This document shows, in pieces, positions 1 to 10,303 of a stretch of DNA of 64,000 nucleotides. The stretch covers positions 1 to 64,000 of the forward strand of contig PVBG01000003.1 of NCBI GenBank assembly GCA_002968845.1, in the 5' to 3' direction. How positions within the stretch are numbered: the stretch's first letter is position 1; each line of letters opens with the position of its first letter. Origin of the DNA: Neorhizobium tomejilense (lineage in GTDB: Bacteria > Pseudomonadota > Alphaproteobacteria > Rhizobiales > Rhizobiaceae). Under the pieces are notes generated by a model that searched no databases, was not told the origin of the DNA, and saw nothing but the letters and a program-made list of their open reading frames with translations. The position numbers were made by a program, and so were the translations under genes.

Positions 1-33
1 TTCACGAAGATCATTCGAATAAGGTCGCGTCAT
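1..33 (-). CDS. IS630-like transposase, N-terminal 11 codons only (partial)
   Basis: ATG at 33-31 on the minus strand is followed by T R P Y S N D L R E up to the window edge. The fragment is too short for a domain call. The residue pattern fits the first residues of the helix-turn-helix region of IS630-family transposases, and its position just inside a presumed IS end agrees. It lies about 90 bp downstream of the stop codon of the neighbouring minus-strand gene, so it would be co-oriented with that gene. Whether the transposase is intact cannot be seen. Confidence 0.5.
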   Translation of the reverse strand, partial: MTRPYSNDLRE

Positions 34-108
34 GGATACTGGCCTCCAGCCCAGCACCCAGGATGAATCACAATTCTGCTGATTTGGGAATCCCAACTCG
101 ATTCCGAT
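1..108 (-). mobile_element. End of an IS630-family-like insertion sequence (cut by window edge)
   Basis: Read on the minus strand, the ATG at 33-31 opens a frame coding MTRPYSNDLRE, which matches the usual N-terminus of IS630/Tc1-mariner-type transposases as I remember it (M-x-R-P-x-S-x-D-L-R-E). The 75 bases before that ATG hold no gene and include a GGGAATCCC palindrome at 87-95. That is the size and position expected of an IS630 end with its terminal repeat. A TA dinucleotide at 108-109 is a candidate target duplication. The other end lies outside the window, so the boundary is inferred. Confidence 0.55.
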
Positions 109-123
109 AAGCAATGAACCGCT

Positions 124-972
124 CTAGGAGGCGGATTGCGGCTGAGACGGGCTGCGCAGCGCCAGGCAGCCGACCGGCATGCGATAGATCGGCGTAGCCC
201 AGCTGTCCGGCGGGGCCGACGGGCGTTCGCCGCAGCCGGCCGTCTGCCGGCGCGGCAGGATCAGCAGATTGTAGCGCCGTGCGTCGGTGACCTCCCGGCT
301 GAACGTCATCCGGTAGTTTTCGACGATCGAGCTGAACTCGGTACGTCCCGCCAGTTTCTCGATCAGATAGGTTCGCGTCTCCGGCGTCATCGGCAGGCCG
401 AAACGCTCGGTGGCTCCAATCGCTTCGCTGAGCACCGCAAGCTCCGTGGTCAGATCCGTCAGACTGACCTTGATGCGAAAGCTGCTGACGGTGCCGGGCT
501 CCGTGCCGCGGGCCTGGATGAACAGCGCAGCCGGTTCAGGCGCATTCCCGAATTCCTCGAAGAACAGGCATTCCCAATCGCCACCCGAACGGCTGAAGGT
601 CGGTGCCGTGCCTCTATCGTCCCGCAGCAGGTCGCAGCGCTCCTCGGCCGAAAGCGCCTCCGTCTTCTCGAACACCGCCATCCGCTCGAGGCCCGCTTTG
701 AGAAGCCAGGGCGGGTAGTGTTTCTCCGGTGGCAGCGATCTATGCCTGCCGACCCGCAGGGGCGGCGCGGGTGGCGCGGGAAAAAGGTATTGCTCCAACG
801 CGAATTGACGGACCAGCCGTTTGTAGTTCCGGCCATTGTTGACCGTGAGCACCGTCGTCGCGAGGGCGGCCAGCACGACCGCAAGGAAAAAACAGAAAAC
901 CAAAACCGCCGAACGCTGCCTGCGGCGGCGGTCGGCTGGTGTCGGTCTGTCTGCCTTACCCTCCTCCGACAT
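124..972 (-). CDS. Single-pass membrane protein, DUF6030-like, next to EPS locus
   Basis: Predicted protein of 282 residues. The N-terminus is basic (PADRRRRQRS) and is followed by one hydrophobic segment at about residues 27-48. The rest is hydrophilic and probably periplasmic. Cys residues occur around ERCDLL and DWECLFFEE. I recall rhizobial proteins of this layout annotated as DUF6030 and found beside exopolysaccharide genes; I could not check this. I chose the ATG at 972 because GGAAGCGGAG lies just before it. An ATG at 1023 with GGAGAA upstream is a real alternative. The gene lies downstream of the metallophosphatase on the same strand. No catalytic motif is visible, so the function is unknown. 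Confidence 0.6.
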   Translation of the reverse strand: MSEEGKADRPTPADRRRRQRSAVLVFCFFLAVVLAALATTVLTVNNGRNYKRLVRQFALEQYLFPAPPAPPLRVGRHRSLPPEKHYPPWLLKAGLERMAVFEKTEALSAEERCDLLRDDRGTAPTFSRSGGDWECLFFEEFGNAPEPAALFIQARGTEPGTVSSFRIKVSLTDLTTELAVLSEAIGATERFGLPMTPETRTYLIEKLAGRTEFSSIVENYRMTFSREVTDARRYNLLILPRRQTAGCGERPSAPPDSWATPIYRMPVGCLALRSPSQPQSAS

Positions 973-1103
973 GGCTCCGCTTCCGATCGGGATGGCCCGG
1001 CATTCGGCCCCCGCCGCCGACATAACACGCTTCTCCGGCTCGATGATCAAGCCTCTGCTGTTCCGGTGGTCTCGGCGTCGGCCCGCCCGACATCCCCGGT
1101 CTT

Positions 1104-1889
1104 TCAAAGGAACGAGAAGCGGCCGCCGTCGATCTTGAGGATCGTGAGCCTGCCGGAATAATAGGCGCCCGTATCGATGCCGATCCGGCCGGGTCCGAAA
1201 TCCGGTTCCGGCTGCGGCGTGTGCCCGTGGATGACGAGAAGCGGCAGCTGCGGTCCGGTCGCAAGAAAGGCGTCTCGGATCCAGAGCATGTCTTCATCGG
1301 TCTGCTGTTTGAGCGCTATGCCGGGCCTCAGGCCCGCATGGACAAAGACGAGCTTGCCGATCGTCAGGCTGGCCGGGAGATTGGCGAGGAATTTCCTGTG
1401 CGGCACCGGCACGGCTTCCATCAGCAGGTCGCCGAACCTGGCGCCGCGCTTCCTGCCGCGCGCGCCGAACTGGTAGGGGTCCAAGCCGTAGGATAGCAGC
1501 GTCTGTTCGCCGCCCATTCCCAACCAGTCGGAATAACGTTCCGGCTCGTCCACGAACCTCATGAAAGTATCGTCATGATTGCCGCAGAGCGCTATCCGCC
1601 TCAACCCGTGCTCGCTGGGCCTGATCAGGTGTTCGAGGACGTGGCTCGAAGCCGGTCCCCGATCGACATAGTCGCCGAGCAGGATGACCATGCCGGGACG
1701 TCGGTTCTCTTCGATGTCGTGGGCGATGCGCGCCTCGGCATCCCGAAGCAGGTCGAGGCAGCCATGCACATCGCCGATCGCATAGATCGGATAGGAGGGC
1801 GGGTTCTGACCGAGATCGATCCGGCGGCGGCGAGGCCGGATCGGTCCGGCCGGCCGGCGTCCCCAAAACCAGTCCGTCAACTTTCGCAT
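1104..1889 (-). CDS. Metallophosphoesterase (serine/threonine protein phosphatase family)
   Basis: Protein of 261 residues with the complete calcineurin-like metallophosphatase signature. GDVHG at about residue 38, GDYVDRG at about 72, GNHD at about 105, a later VHAG and an HGH motif supply the two-metal ligands. This arrangement is shared by PrpA/PrpE-like protein phosphatases and ApaH-like enzymes. The start at 1889 (MRKLTDWFWGRR) follows a GGCGG box with about 5 nt spacing. Upstream in-frame starts at 1901 and 1949 are possible. The short basic N-terminus precedes the catalytic domain and no signal peptide is seen. Rhizobial EPS regions often carry such a phosphatase, but whether it dephosphorylates the Wzc-like kinase encoded nearby is only inference. 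Confidence 0.82.
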   Translation of the reverse strand: MRKLTDWFWGRRPAGPIRPRRRRIDLGQNPPSYPIYAIGDVHGCLDLLRDAEARIAHDIEENRRPGMVILLGDYVDRGPASSHVLEHLIRPSEHGLRRIALCGNHDDTFMRFVDEPERYSDWLGMGGEQTLLSYGLDPYQFGARGRKRGARFGDLLMEAVPVPHRKFLANLPASLTIGKLVFVHAGLRPGIALKQQTDEDMLWIRDAFLATGPQLPLLVIHGHTPQPEPDFGPGRIGIDTGAYYSGRLTILKIDGGRFSFL

Positions 1890-2091
1890 GCTTACCGCCA
1901 TCCGCCTGATATGTACGATCCCGCCGCCAATGAGAAGTGGATGCCCCAAGGAGTGTTAACAACGTCCGAAGCGCTCGACTTTTCGACACGAGTATCGGTA
2001 ATCGCCGCCGCCATCTGTGGGACAATTCCGCGGGCGGACAAGGCCGTTCGACAGCGTTGCCAGCGAAGGGCCTGTATTCTGTGGATAGTAA

Positions 2092-2107
2092 ATGATTAAC
2101 CAATCAT
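2092..2107. promoter_or_regulatory. Perfect inverted repeat in the divergent EPS promoter region
   Basis: The sequence ATGATT-AACC-AATCAT is a 6-bp perfect inverted repeat with a 4-base centre. It lies between the divergent metallophosphatase (start 1889) and the OPX lipoprotein gene (start about 2213). Its size and place suit a dimeric repressor or activator site. I do not recognise the regulator. The rest of 1890-2212 shows no coding frame I would defend. Confidence 0.3.
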
Positions 2108-2212
2108 GTTGTTGATCTGCCACAGCATGCGGATTTTCGATTCGCCCCCGGTTTACCCCTTAGAATCACCGGGTCCCCCCGTCGGCTAAACCGATACCAT
2201 ACTTTGGGTTGT

Positions 2213-3409
2213 ATGGCGGGGCGTATGTCTAGTTCCTTGGGTGCTGTTTTAACGCTTGCTACTATTGTGTTTCTGTCCGGCTGTACAGGACTTCCGAGGT
2301 CCGGTCCGGATCCGCACGCCGTTGAAGTCAATGCAACCGTGAAGGCATTTTCCGCCGCCGGCAACAGGGTCGGCATCGACTATGCGCTCGTCGACATCAA
2401 TCAGTCCGTCCTTGCCCATCTGCCGAAATCGGCCAGGTCTAGCCTGAACGCCGGTTTCGGCTCTGGCAGCAGCGGACCGCCGCCGCTCACCCTCGGTGTT
2501 GGCGATGTCGTTCAGGTCTCCGTGTTCGAGGCGCAGAGCGGCGGCCTGTTCATTCCCGCCGATGCCGGCGCCCGTCCGGGCAATTACATCACCCTGCCGA
2601 ACCAGACGATTGGTCGTGACGGCACATTGAGCGTCCCTTACGCGAACAAGGTGAAGGCCGCCGGCCGTCCGGTCGATGCCGTGCAGATCGATATTGCAGA
2701 GCGTCTGGCCAATCGCGCAATCGAGCCTCAGGTGGTCATCTCGACGGTGACGAACCGTTCGATGGGGGCGTCGGTCCTGGGCGACGTCAAGCAGGCGAAG
2801 AAGATCGAACTCAGCCCCGCCGGCGAACGCATCATCGACGTGATTTCCGAGGCAGGCGGTTTGAGCATCCCCAAGGAAGAGGCGACCGTCACGCTCCAGC
2901 GCCGCGGCCGCAGCGTCACCGTCGCTTATCGGACGCTGAGTGAGCATCCGCGGGAGAATATCTATGTGCAGCCGGGCGATACGATCTTCATCGATCGCAA
3001 TCGCCGGACCTTCCTGGCCTTCGGGCTGACCGGCGAAAGCGGACGCTTCGATTTCGACGATTCCAATCTGTCGCTCGGGGAGGCTTTGGCGAAGGCCGGC
3101 GGGTTGCTCGACGACAAGGCGGAACCGCAATCGGTCCTGCTTTACCGCCTCGTGGAGCGGGATCTTCTGCGCAATATCGGCCTCGACGTCAGCCGGTTCA
3201 GAGCGCGGGACGTGCCGGTGATCTTCCGCGCCAATCTGCGCGATCCGGCCGCATTCTTCGCCGTCCAGCAATTTCCCATGCAGGACAAGGACGTGATCTA
3301 TGTATCGACGGCCGATGCGGTCGAGCTTGTAAAATTCCTTACCATCCTCAATTCGGTCACCGCCTCCACCCGGGATATCGCGAGTAGTCATGATGCTTGG
3401 CGCGACTGA
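2213..3409 (+). CDS. Outer-membrane polysaccharide export lipoprotein (OPX/Wza family)
   Basis: Protein of 398 residues that should form the outer-membrane exit channel for the polysaccharide made by the downstream genes. A lipoprotein signal runs over residues 1-24: basic MAGR, a hydrophobic stretch, then lipobox LSGC with Cys24 as the lipidated residue. The poly_export domain follows at about residues 85-190, containing DxVxVxVFE and IGRDGTLSVPYA. Then come SLBB-type repeats with the typical IDVISEAGGL, YVQPGDTIFI and LGEALAKAGGL elements. I chose ATG 2213 because it supplies the basic n-region; TTG 2204 and ATG 2225 are alternatives. The Wzc-like kinase gene follows after about 66 bp, the usual OPX-PCP order. 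A homologue of ExoF/PssN-type proteins, but I do not assign a symbol. Confidence 0.88.
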   Translation: MAGRMSSSLGAVLTLATIVFLSGCTGLPRSGPDPHAVEVNATVKAFSAAGNRVGIDYALVDINQSVLAHLPKSARSSLNAGFGSGSSGPPPLTLGVGDVVQVSVFEAQSGGLFIPADAGARPGNYITLPNQTIGRDGTLSVPYANKVKAAGRPVDAVQIDIAERLANRAIEPQVVISTVTNRSMGASVLGDVKQAKKIELSPAGERIIDVISEAGGLSIPKEEATVTLQRRGRSVTVAYRTLSEHPRENIYVQPGDTIFIDRNRRTFLAFGLTGESGRFDFDDSNLSLGEALAKAGGLLDDKAEPQSVLLYRLVERDLLRNIGLDVSRFRARDVPVIFRANLRDPAAFFAVQQFPMQDKDVIYVSTADAVELVKFLTILNSVTASTRDIASSHDAWRD

Positions 3410-3475
3410 CATTCAGGCTGCGTGCGGCCGCTCCGGGTCGGCTTGGGCCGCTACGCGCATCGGTCGGGTGGTGCG

Positions 3476-5824
3476 ATGAACCAGCGGCCGGTTTTTCTCA
3501 CTCGCCACCAGCCGCAGCCCCGCAACGAAGAGGCTCCGGAACTGGACATGGACGGCCTCATCGCCATCGTTCGGCGGCAGTGGCGGGTGGTCGGCCTCTG
3601 CGTCGCGGTCTTCCTGGCACTCGGCATCGGCTACCTCCTCACTGCCGTGCCTCGATATACCGCGAGAACCAGCGTCCTGATCGACCGCGGCAACCGGCAG
3701 GTCGTCGAGCAGATGTCAACGATCGGCGGGGTCATGGACGACGAGGCGTCGGTCCTCAGCCAGGTCGAGCTGCTGCGCTCCGAGACGATAGGCCTGTCGG
3801 CGGTCGACAGGCTGAAGCTGCAGGACGATCCGGAGTTCATGGCCGGTCGCCGCAACCTGATAGTTGCCGTGGCTTCAGACTTGCGAGCGATGCTTCATGT
3901 CGGGCAATGGCTGCGAGGAGACAGCCAGTCCCGTCCCGATCAGATCGAGGCGCAACGCCGCCAGGCACTCGCCAACCTTCTCGGCAATATGAAGGTTTCG
4001 CGGGTCGGGCGTTCCTATGTCCTGGAAATCGCATTCACGGCCACATCGCCGCGCCTTGCCGCAGCTGTTGCAGGCGCGATCGCGGATGCCTATCTGACCG
4101 ACAAGCTGGACGCCAAATACGATGCCACCAGGCGGGCCGGCACCTGGCTGCAGGAGCGCATCGAGGAACTGCGACAGCGCGCGCTGGAATCGGATATGGC
4201 GGTCCAGCGGTTTCGCGCCGAAAACGGCCTCGTCACCGCCAATGACAGGCTCGTCTCAGACCAACAGCTCACCGAACTGAACAGCGCGCTGATCGTAGCG
4301 CGCGCCGATACAGCTAGAGCACAGGCACGCTCCGACCGCATCGAGGCGATCATCGCGAGCGGCGAGAGGGACGCGATCGTCACCGACGCGCTGGACAGTT
4401 CGGTGATCAGCTCGCTGCGCGAAAAATACCTGGACTCGTCGAAGCGCGAGGCCGAGATATCGAGGCGGCTGGGGCCGGACCATGTCCAGGCGTTCCGCCT
4501 TCGCCAGGATATGGCGGAATATGACCGGCTGATGTTCGACGAGATCAGGCGGATCGCCAGGAGTTACCACAGCGAGCTGGAGGTCGCCCGGTCGCGCGAG
4601 CGCCAGATTACGCAAGGGGTTCGCAACGCCACCGACATCAGCGTCACCGCAGGGGAAACGCAGGTACAGTTGCGGGAACTGGAACGGGCGGCGGAAACCT
4701 ACCGCAACCTCTACCAGACTTTTCTGCAGCGATATCAGGAGGCCGTGCAGCAGCAGTCCTTTCCCGTCACGGAAGCGCGTATCATTTCCCGGGCCGTGCC
4801 GCCGGCAACCGCCAGCGAGCCGCGGCTGTCGCTGGTGCTTGCGCTTTGCCTCGCACTCGGCTGCGGCGTCGGCGGAGCGGTCGGGGCATTCCGCGAGTTC
4901 CGGGACCGGTTCTTCCGCACCGGCGAACAGGTGAGGGATGTTCTGGGCTTGGAATATCTCGGGTCGGTACCGCTGGTGGAACCGCAGCCGGGCAGAAGCC
5001 CCCCGACGGAGCCCGTGAAGGGGGAGGTCTGGAGGAAGAACGGGCTACCGGCCTTTGCACTGGAGCATCCATCCTCCGCCTTTGCCGAGACGTTGCGCAG
5101 CGCCCGGATCGCGGCGGACGTCCATATCGACAGGCTCCACAAGATCATCGGCATCGTTTCCATGCTGCCGGGCGAGGGTAAATCGACGATCGCCACGAAT
5201 TTCGCCCAGGCGCTGGCCGGGAGTGCGAGGGCGTTGCTGATCGATGCGGATCTTCGCAATCCGGGTGCCACGAGGGCGCTGGGCCAGCATGCCGAAGAGG
5301 GGCTGCTCGAAGTGCTGCTGGAAGGCCAGACGCCGGCCTCGGCGATGTTGATCGATCCGGAGACCGGCTTGAGGTTCCTGCCTGCGGTCGTAAAGCGGCG
5401 GACACCTCATTCATCGGAACTGCTGGCATCGGCCGCCATGGCCAGGCTGCTGGCGCAGATGGCCGGCGACTTCGATTATATCGTCCTCGACCTGCCGCCG
5501 CTCGGCCCCGTCGTCGATGCTAGGGCCATAGCCCCGCGTGTCGATGGCTTCATCATGGTCGTCGAGTGGGGCGAGACATCCCGAAAGGCCGTGAAGGATA
5601 CCCTGAATGCGGAACCCCAGATCGCCGGCCGTTGTCTCGGCGTCATCCTCAACAAGGTCGATACCGCCAGGATGAAGCTTTATGAGGGATACGGTTCGCC
5701 GGACTATTATGCATCGCGTTACACGCAGTACTACCATGAAACGCATCCTGATCCGACGCCGGTTTCCATCGGCACCGCAACCAGGATCAAAACGGCAAGG
5801 GAGAAGCCTGACAACAGCCGATGA
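3476..5824 (+). CDS. Polysaccharide co-polymerase and tyrosine autokinase (Wzc/ExoP family, BY-kinase)
   Basis: Inner-membrane protein of 782 residues that controls polymerisation and export of Wzy-dependent polysaccharide. A Wzz domain begins at about residue 22, with the first transmembrane segment at about 36-57. A long coiled-coil periplasmic region leads to the second segment at about 448-470. The cytoplasmic kinase domain carries Walker A (MLPGEGKST, about residue 562), Walker A' (LLIDADLRNPG) and Walker B (IVLDLPPL). The C-terminus has a tyrosine cluster (YEGYGSPDYYASRYTQYY), the autophosphorylation tail of BY-kinases. ATG 3476 is preceded by GGGTGG; a longer frame from 3422 lacks a better ribosome site. 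Single-chain kinase fusion as in Gram-negative bacteria. Confidence 0.93.
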   Translation: MNQRPVFLTRHQPQPRNEEAPELDMDGLIAIVRRQWRVVGLCVAVFLALGIGYLLTAVPRYTARTSVLIDRGNRQVVEQMSTIGGVMDDEASVLSQVELLRSETIGLSAVDRLKLQDDPEFMAGRRNLIVAVASDLRAMLHVGQWLRGDSQSRPDQIEAQRRQALANLLGNMKVSRVGRSYVLEIAFTATSPRLAAAVAGAIADAYLTDKLDAKYDATRRAGTWLQERIEELRQRALESDMAVQRFRAENGLVTANDRLVSDQQLTELNSALIVARADTARAQARSDRIEAIIASGERDAIVTDALDSSVISSLREKYLDSSKREAEISRRLGPDHVQAFRLRQDMAEYDRLMFDEIRRIARSYHSELEVARSRERQITQGVRNATDISVTAGETQVQLRELERAAETYRNLYQTFLQRYQEAVQQQSFPVTEARIISRAVPPATASEPRLSLVLALCLALGCGVGGAVGAFREFRDRFFRTGEQVRDVLGLEYLGSVPLVEPQPGRSPPTEPVKGEVWRKNGLPAFALEHPSSAFAETLRSARIAADVHIDRLHKIIGIVSMLPGEGKSTIATNFAQALAGSARALLIDADLRNPGATRALGQHAEEGLLEVLLEGQTPASAMLIDPETGLRFLPAVVKRRTPHSSELLASAAMARLLAQMAGDFDYIVLDLPPLGPVVDARAIAPRVDGFIMVVEWGETSRKAVKDTLNAEPQIAGRCLGVILNKVDTARMKLYEGYGSPDYYASRYTQYYHETHPDPTPVSIGTATRIKTAREKPDNSR

Positions 5825-5831
5825 TCTTTTC

Positions 5832-5843
5832 TGAAGCGCTTCA
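5832..5843. promoter_or_regulatory. Perfect 12-bp palindrome with central CG, LacI-family operator type
   Basis: TGAAGCGCTTCA begins 7 bp after the Wzc-like stop codon and about 165 bp before gmd. LacI/GalR-family operators share this form: a perfect palindrome centred on CG with AA/TT in the arms. The gap 5825-6008 therefore probably holds the promoter of the gmd operon. The proposal rests on palindrome form only. I see no LacI-type gene in the window. Confidence 0.35.
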
Positions 5844-6002
5844 CTGCAATGTTTGGCATAAGCCCGAGATGCTACGAATCACTGTATGTCTCGGATTCGC
5901 CGCATTCCGGGGGACATCACAATGATGTTCTCAGTGCTTGCGACTGGCACATTGCGCGGATAGACGTGCACGTTTCACTTAAAGACTGACGGGTTCCGTT
6001 AG

Positions 6003-8078
<2,076 letters not shown>

Positions 8079-8079
<1 letters not shown>

Positions 8080-9386
8080 TGACAGCAGCCGCTCAGCCCC
8101 TCAGCGACGAATGCGAACAAACGTTCGACGCCGCACCGGGGCTGGCCACGGCAGCTGCCACATTGCCACGCAAAAGCGTGGTCGTCTATGCGATGAACTA
8201 CGCGCCCGAAACCGCGGGCGTCGGCAAATATACCGGCGAAATCGCCGAATACCTCGCCGCCGAGGGCATGGACGTCACGGTGGTGACCACTCCGCCGCAT
8301 TATCCCGGTTGGGCAGTCCAGCCTGGATATAGGAACCGCTATTCGTCGAAGATCGAGGGCCGTATCTCGGTGTTGCGAGCGCCGTTGATGTTACGGCGGA
8401 AGATGGGCGGCATCTGGCGGCTCCTGGCGCCGCTCTCCTTCGCGCTCACCTCGGCGCCCTTGGTCTTCTGGCAGATCCTGCGGCATCGCCCGGTCACCGT
8501 CTTCTGCGTCGAGCCGACGCTGTTTGCCGCGCCCGTCGCCCAGCTTGCCGCCAGATTTGTCGGCGCGCGGACCGTGCTGCATGTTCACGACCTGGAGGTA
8601 GACGCGGCGTTCGCAGTCGGGCATCTGAGCTCCAAGGCCTGGCTGAAGACGGTCGGCCACGTTTTCGAGCGCGGCGTGCTTGCCCGGTTCGATCGGCTGG
8701 TCACCATTTCCAACCGCATGGCTGAAGGCCTGGCCGGGAAAGGCGTCCCGAACGCAAAACTGTCCGTCGTCCGCAACTGGGTGGATCTCGCGCATATTCA
8801 TCCGATGGAGGATGTCAGCCCCTACCGTGCGGAGCTCGGCTTTGGCCGCGACGACTTCGTCGTCCTCTATTCGGGCAGTATCGGCGCAAAACAAGGCCTG
8901 AGCGTACTGCTCGACGCAGCCGAGCGTCTGAAGGACGAGCGGCGCATTCATTTCGTGATCTCCGGCGAGGGACCGCAGAAGCCGGAACTTCAAGCCCGTT
9001 TCGGTCATCTTGAGAATGTCCGTTTCCTGGCCTTCCAGCCCTATTCTCGGCTGAACGCGTTCCTCAACATGCCGGATCTGCACGTGCTGCCGCAGGACAG
9101 GAGCGCCGCCGACCTGACGCTGCCCTCCAAACTTGGTGGCATGCTTGCCTCCGGAAAGCCTGTCCTCGTGACCGCCGACCCAGGAACGGAACTGGCGCAA
9201 TTCGTCGAGGACACGGTCTATCTGACCCCGCCGAACGATCCGGAGAACCTGGCGGCCTGCATCGTCCGTGCCATGTCCGAGCGGGACGAATGGCAGCCGC
9301 ATTCCCAGACTGCCCTCGTGCAGAGCCTGTCGAAACGGCCGGCCATCATCGCCATCAAGCAGTTGATCGACGGCGGCAGTCCATGA
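8079..9386 (+). CDS. GT4 glycosyltransferase, WcaI/WbuB-like (putative fucosyltransferase)
   Basis: Protein of 435 residues with the two-Rossmann GT-B fold. The N-terminal domain has the glycine-rich acceptor loop NYAPETAGVGKYTGE and TTPPHYPGW, both typical of the WcaI group from colanic acid synthesis. The C-terminal donor domain has VVLYSGSIGAKQGL and the LPSKLGGMLASGKPVLV region. A 55-residue N-terminal extension before VVVYAMNYAPE is longer than in WcaI. ATG 8079 shares its A with the fcl stop codon, so the gene is translationally coupled to fucose synthesis. The donor GDP-fucose is inferred from family and neighbours. Confidence 0.85.
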
Positions 9387-10285
9387 AGGTCGCCGGCCAC
9401 GTCCTCGCCTACAACGTCGATCGTTTTCTGCCGCACGTTATCGAGAACTGTGGCCGTTTCGTCGACAAGATCTTCATCGTCCGGCCCGAGCGTCCATGGG
9501 CCTATCTGCCCGGCTCGCGCGCCACGAGGACAAATCCCACGACCAGGGAAAAGGTGGACGGGGCAATCGCCGCCGCCCGCGCAAAGGGCGTGAGTTGCGA
9601 GATCGAGGTGATCTGCAGCGACTTCGAAACCGAGGAAGACACCCGCAACGACTGCCTCGACCGGGCGATCCGCGAAGGTTACGACTGGCTCGTCATCCAG
9701 GACGCCGACGAGTTCTATCTGGATAGCGGCTGGGAAACGCTGCTCGAATTCATGGCGGCGGACCGCAGGCATGACCGCATTCTGACGCCATGGCACAATT
9801 TCTGGAAAACGCCCGAGCTGGTGCTGACCAGCGGCGACGGCTCGATCAGGGATGTCAACGCAGGATTTGCGATCCGCTGCAAAAGCGGCGTTCGCTTCGA
9901 TACGGCCCGAAAGACCGTCCCTGCTGCGACCATCCTCGTCGATGCGCCCTGCTACCACTACGGCTACGTCATGAGCGACGCCGAGATGTGGGAAAAGATC
10001 ACCAGCTGGGGACATGCGCATCAGGTAAATGCGCAAAAATGGTTCCGCCTGAAATGGCTCGGATGGACACCCGCCCATTCTTACCTCCATCCGGTCACGC
10101 CGCTGTTCTGGCCAAAGGCGATCCGCTTTCCCGGCAGGCAACCCGCCTTCGCCTGTCTTTTCATGAACCCGAGCCAGGAAACCGCACCGCTCGGTTTTGT
10201 CGATTTCCTGGAAAACATGCTTGCCGACCGTGCGACGGACGTCCGCATCGTCGCGCGAAAATTATTGAGAAGGTCAACCGTGTAG
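9383..10285 (+). CDS. Probable GT-A glycosyltransferase with DADEF motif
   Basis: Protein of 300 residues starting MKVAGHVLAYNVDRFLPHVIENC. It resembles GT2-like nucleotide-diphospho-sugar transferases: a beta-strand opening, then WLVIQDADEFY at about residue 108 supplying the DxD metal/nucleotide-binding motif. It lacks the classical GT2 opening (VSIIIPxYN), and the C-terminal half (CYHYGYVMSDAEMWEKITSWGHA) is not one I can assign. No transmembrane segment is evident. ATG 9383 overlaps the previous stop by 4 bp (ATGA), so it is part of the coupled EPS series. Sugar specificity is unknown. The sequence is less typical than the other transferases here. Confidence 0.65.
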   Translation: MKVAGHVLAYNVDRFLPHVIENCGRFVDKIFIVRPERPWAYLPGSRATRTNPTTREKVDGAIAAARAKGVSCEIEVICSDFETEEDTRNDCLDRAIREGYDWLVIQDADEFYLDSGWETLLEFMAADRRHDRILTPWHNFWKTPELVLTSGDGSIRDVNAGFAIRCKSGVRFDTARKTVPAATILVDAPCYHYGYVMSDAEMWEKITSWGHAHQVNAQKWFRLKWLGWTPAHSYLHPVTPLFWPKAIRFPGRQPAFACLFMNPSQETAPLGFVDFLENMLADRATDVRIVARKLLRRSTV

Positions 10286-10303
10286 CCGTAGGTCGGGTTT
10301 TCG

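Noticed and set aside
5945..5955. TGGCAC...TTGC as a sigma-54 promoter before gmd
   Set aside because: The -24 and -12 elements are separated by 1 base instead of about 5, so the geometry is wrong.
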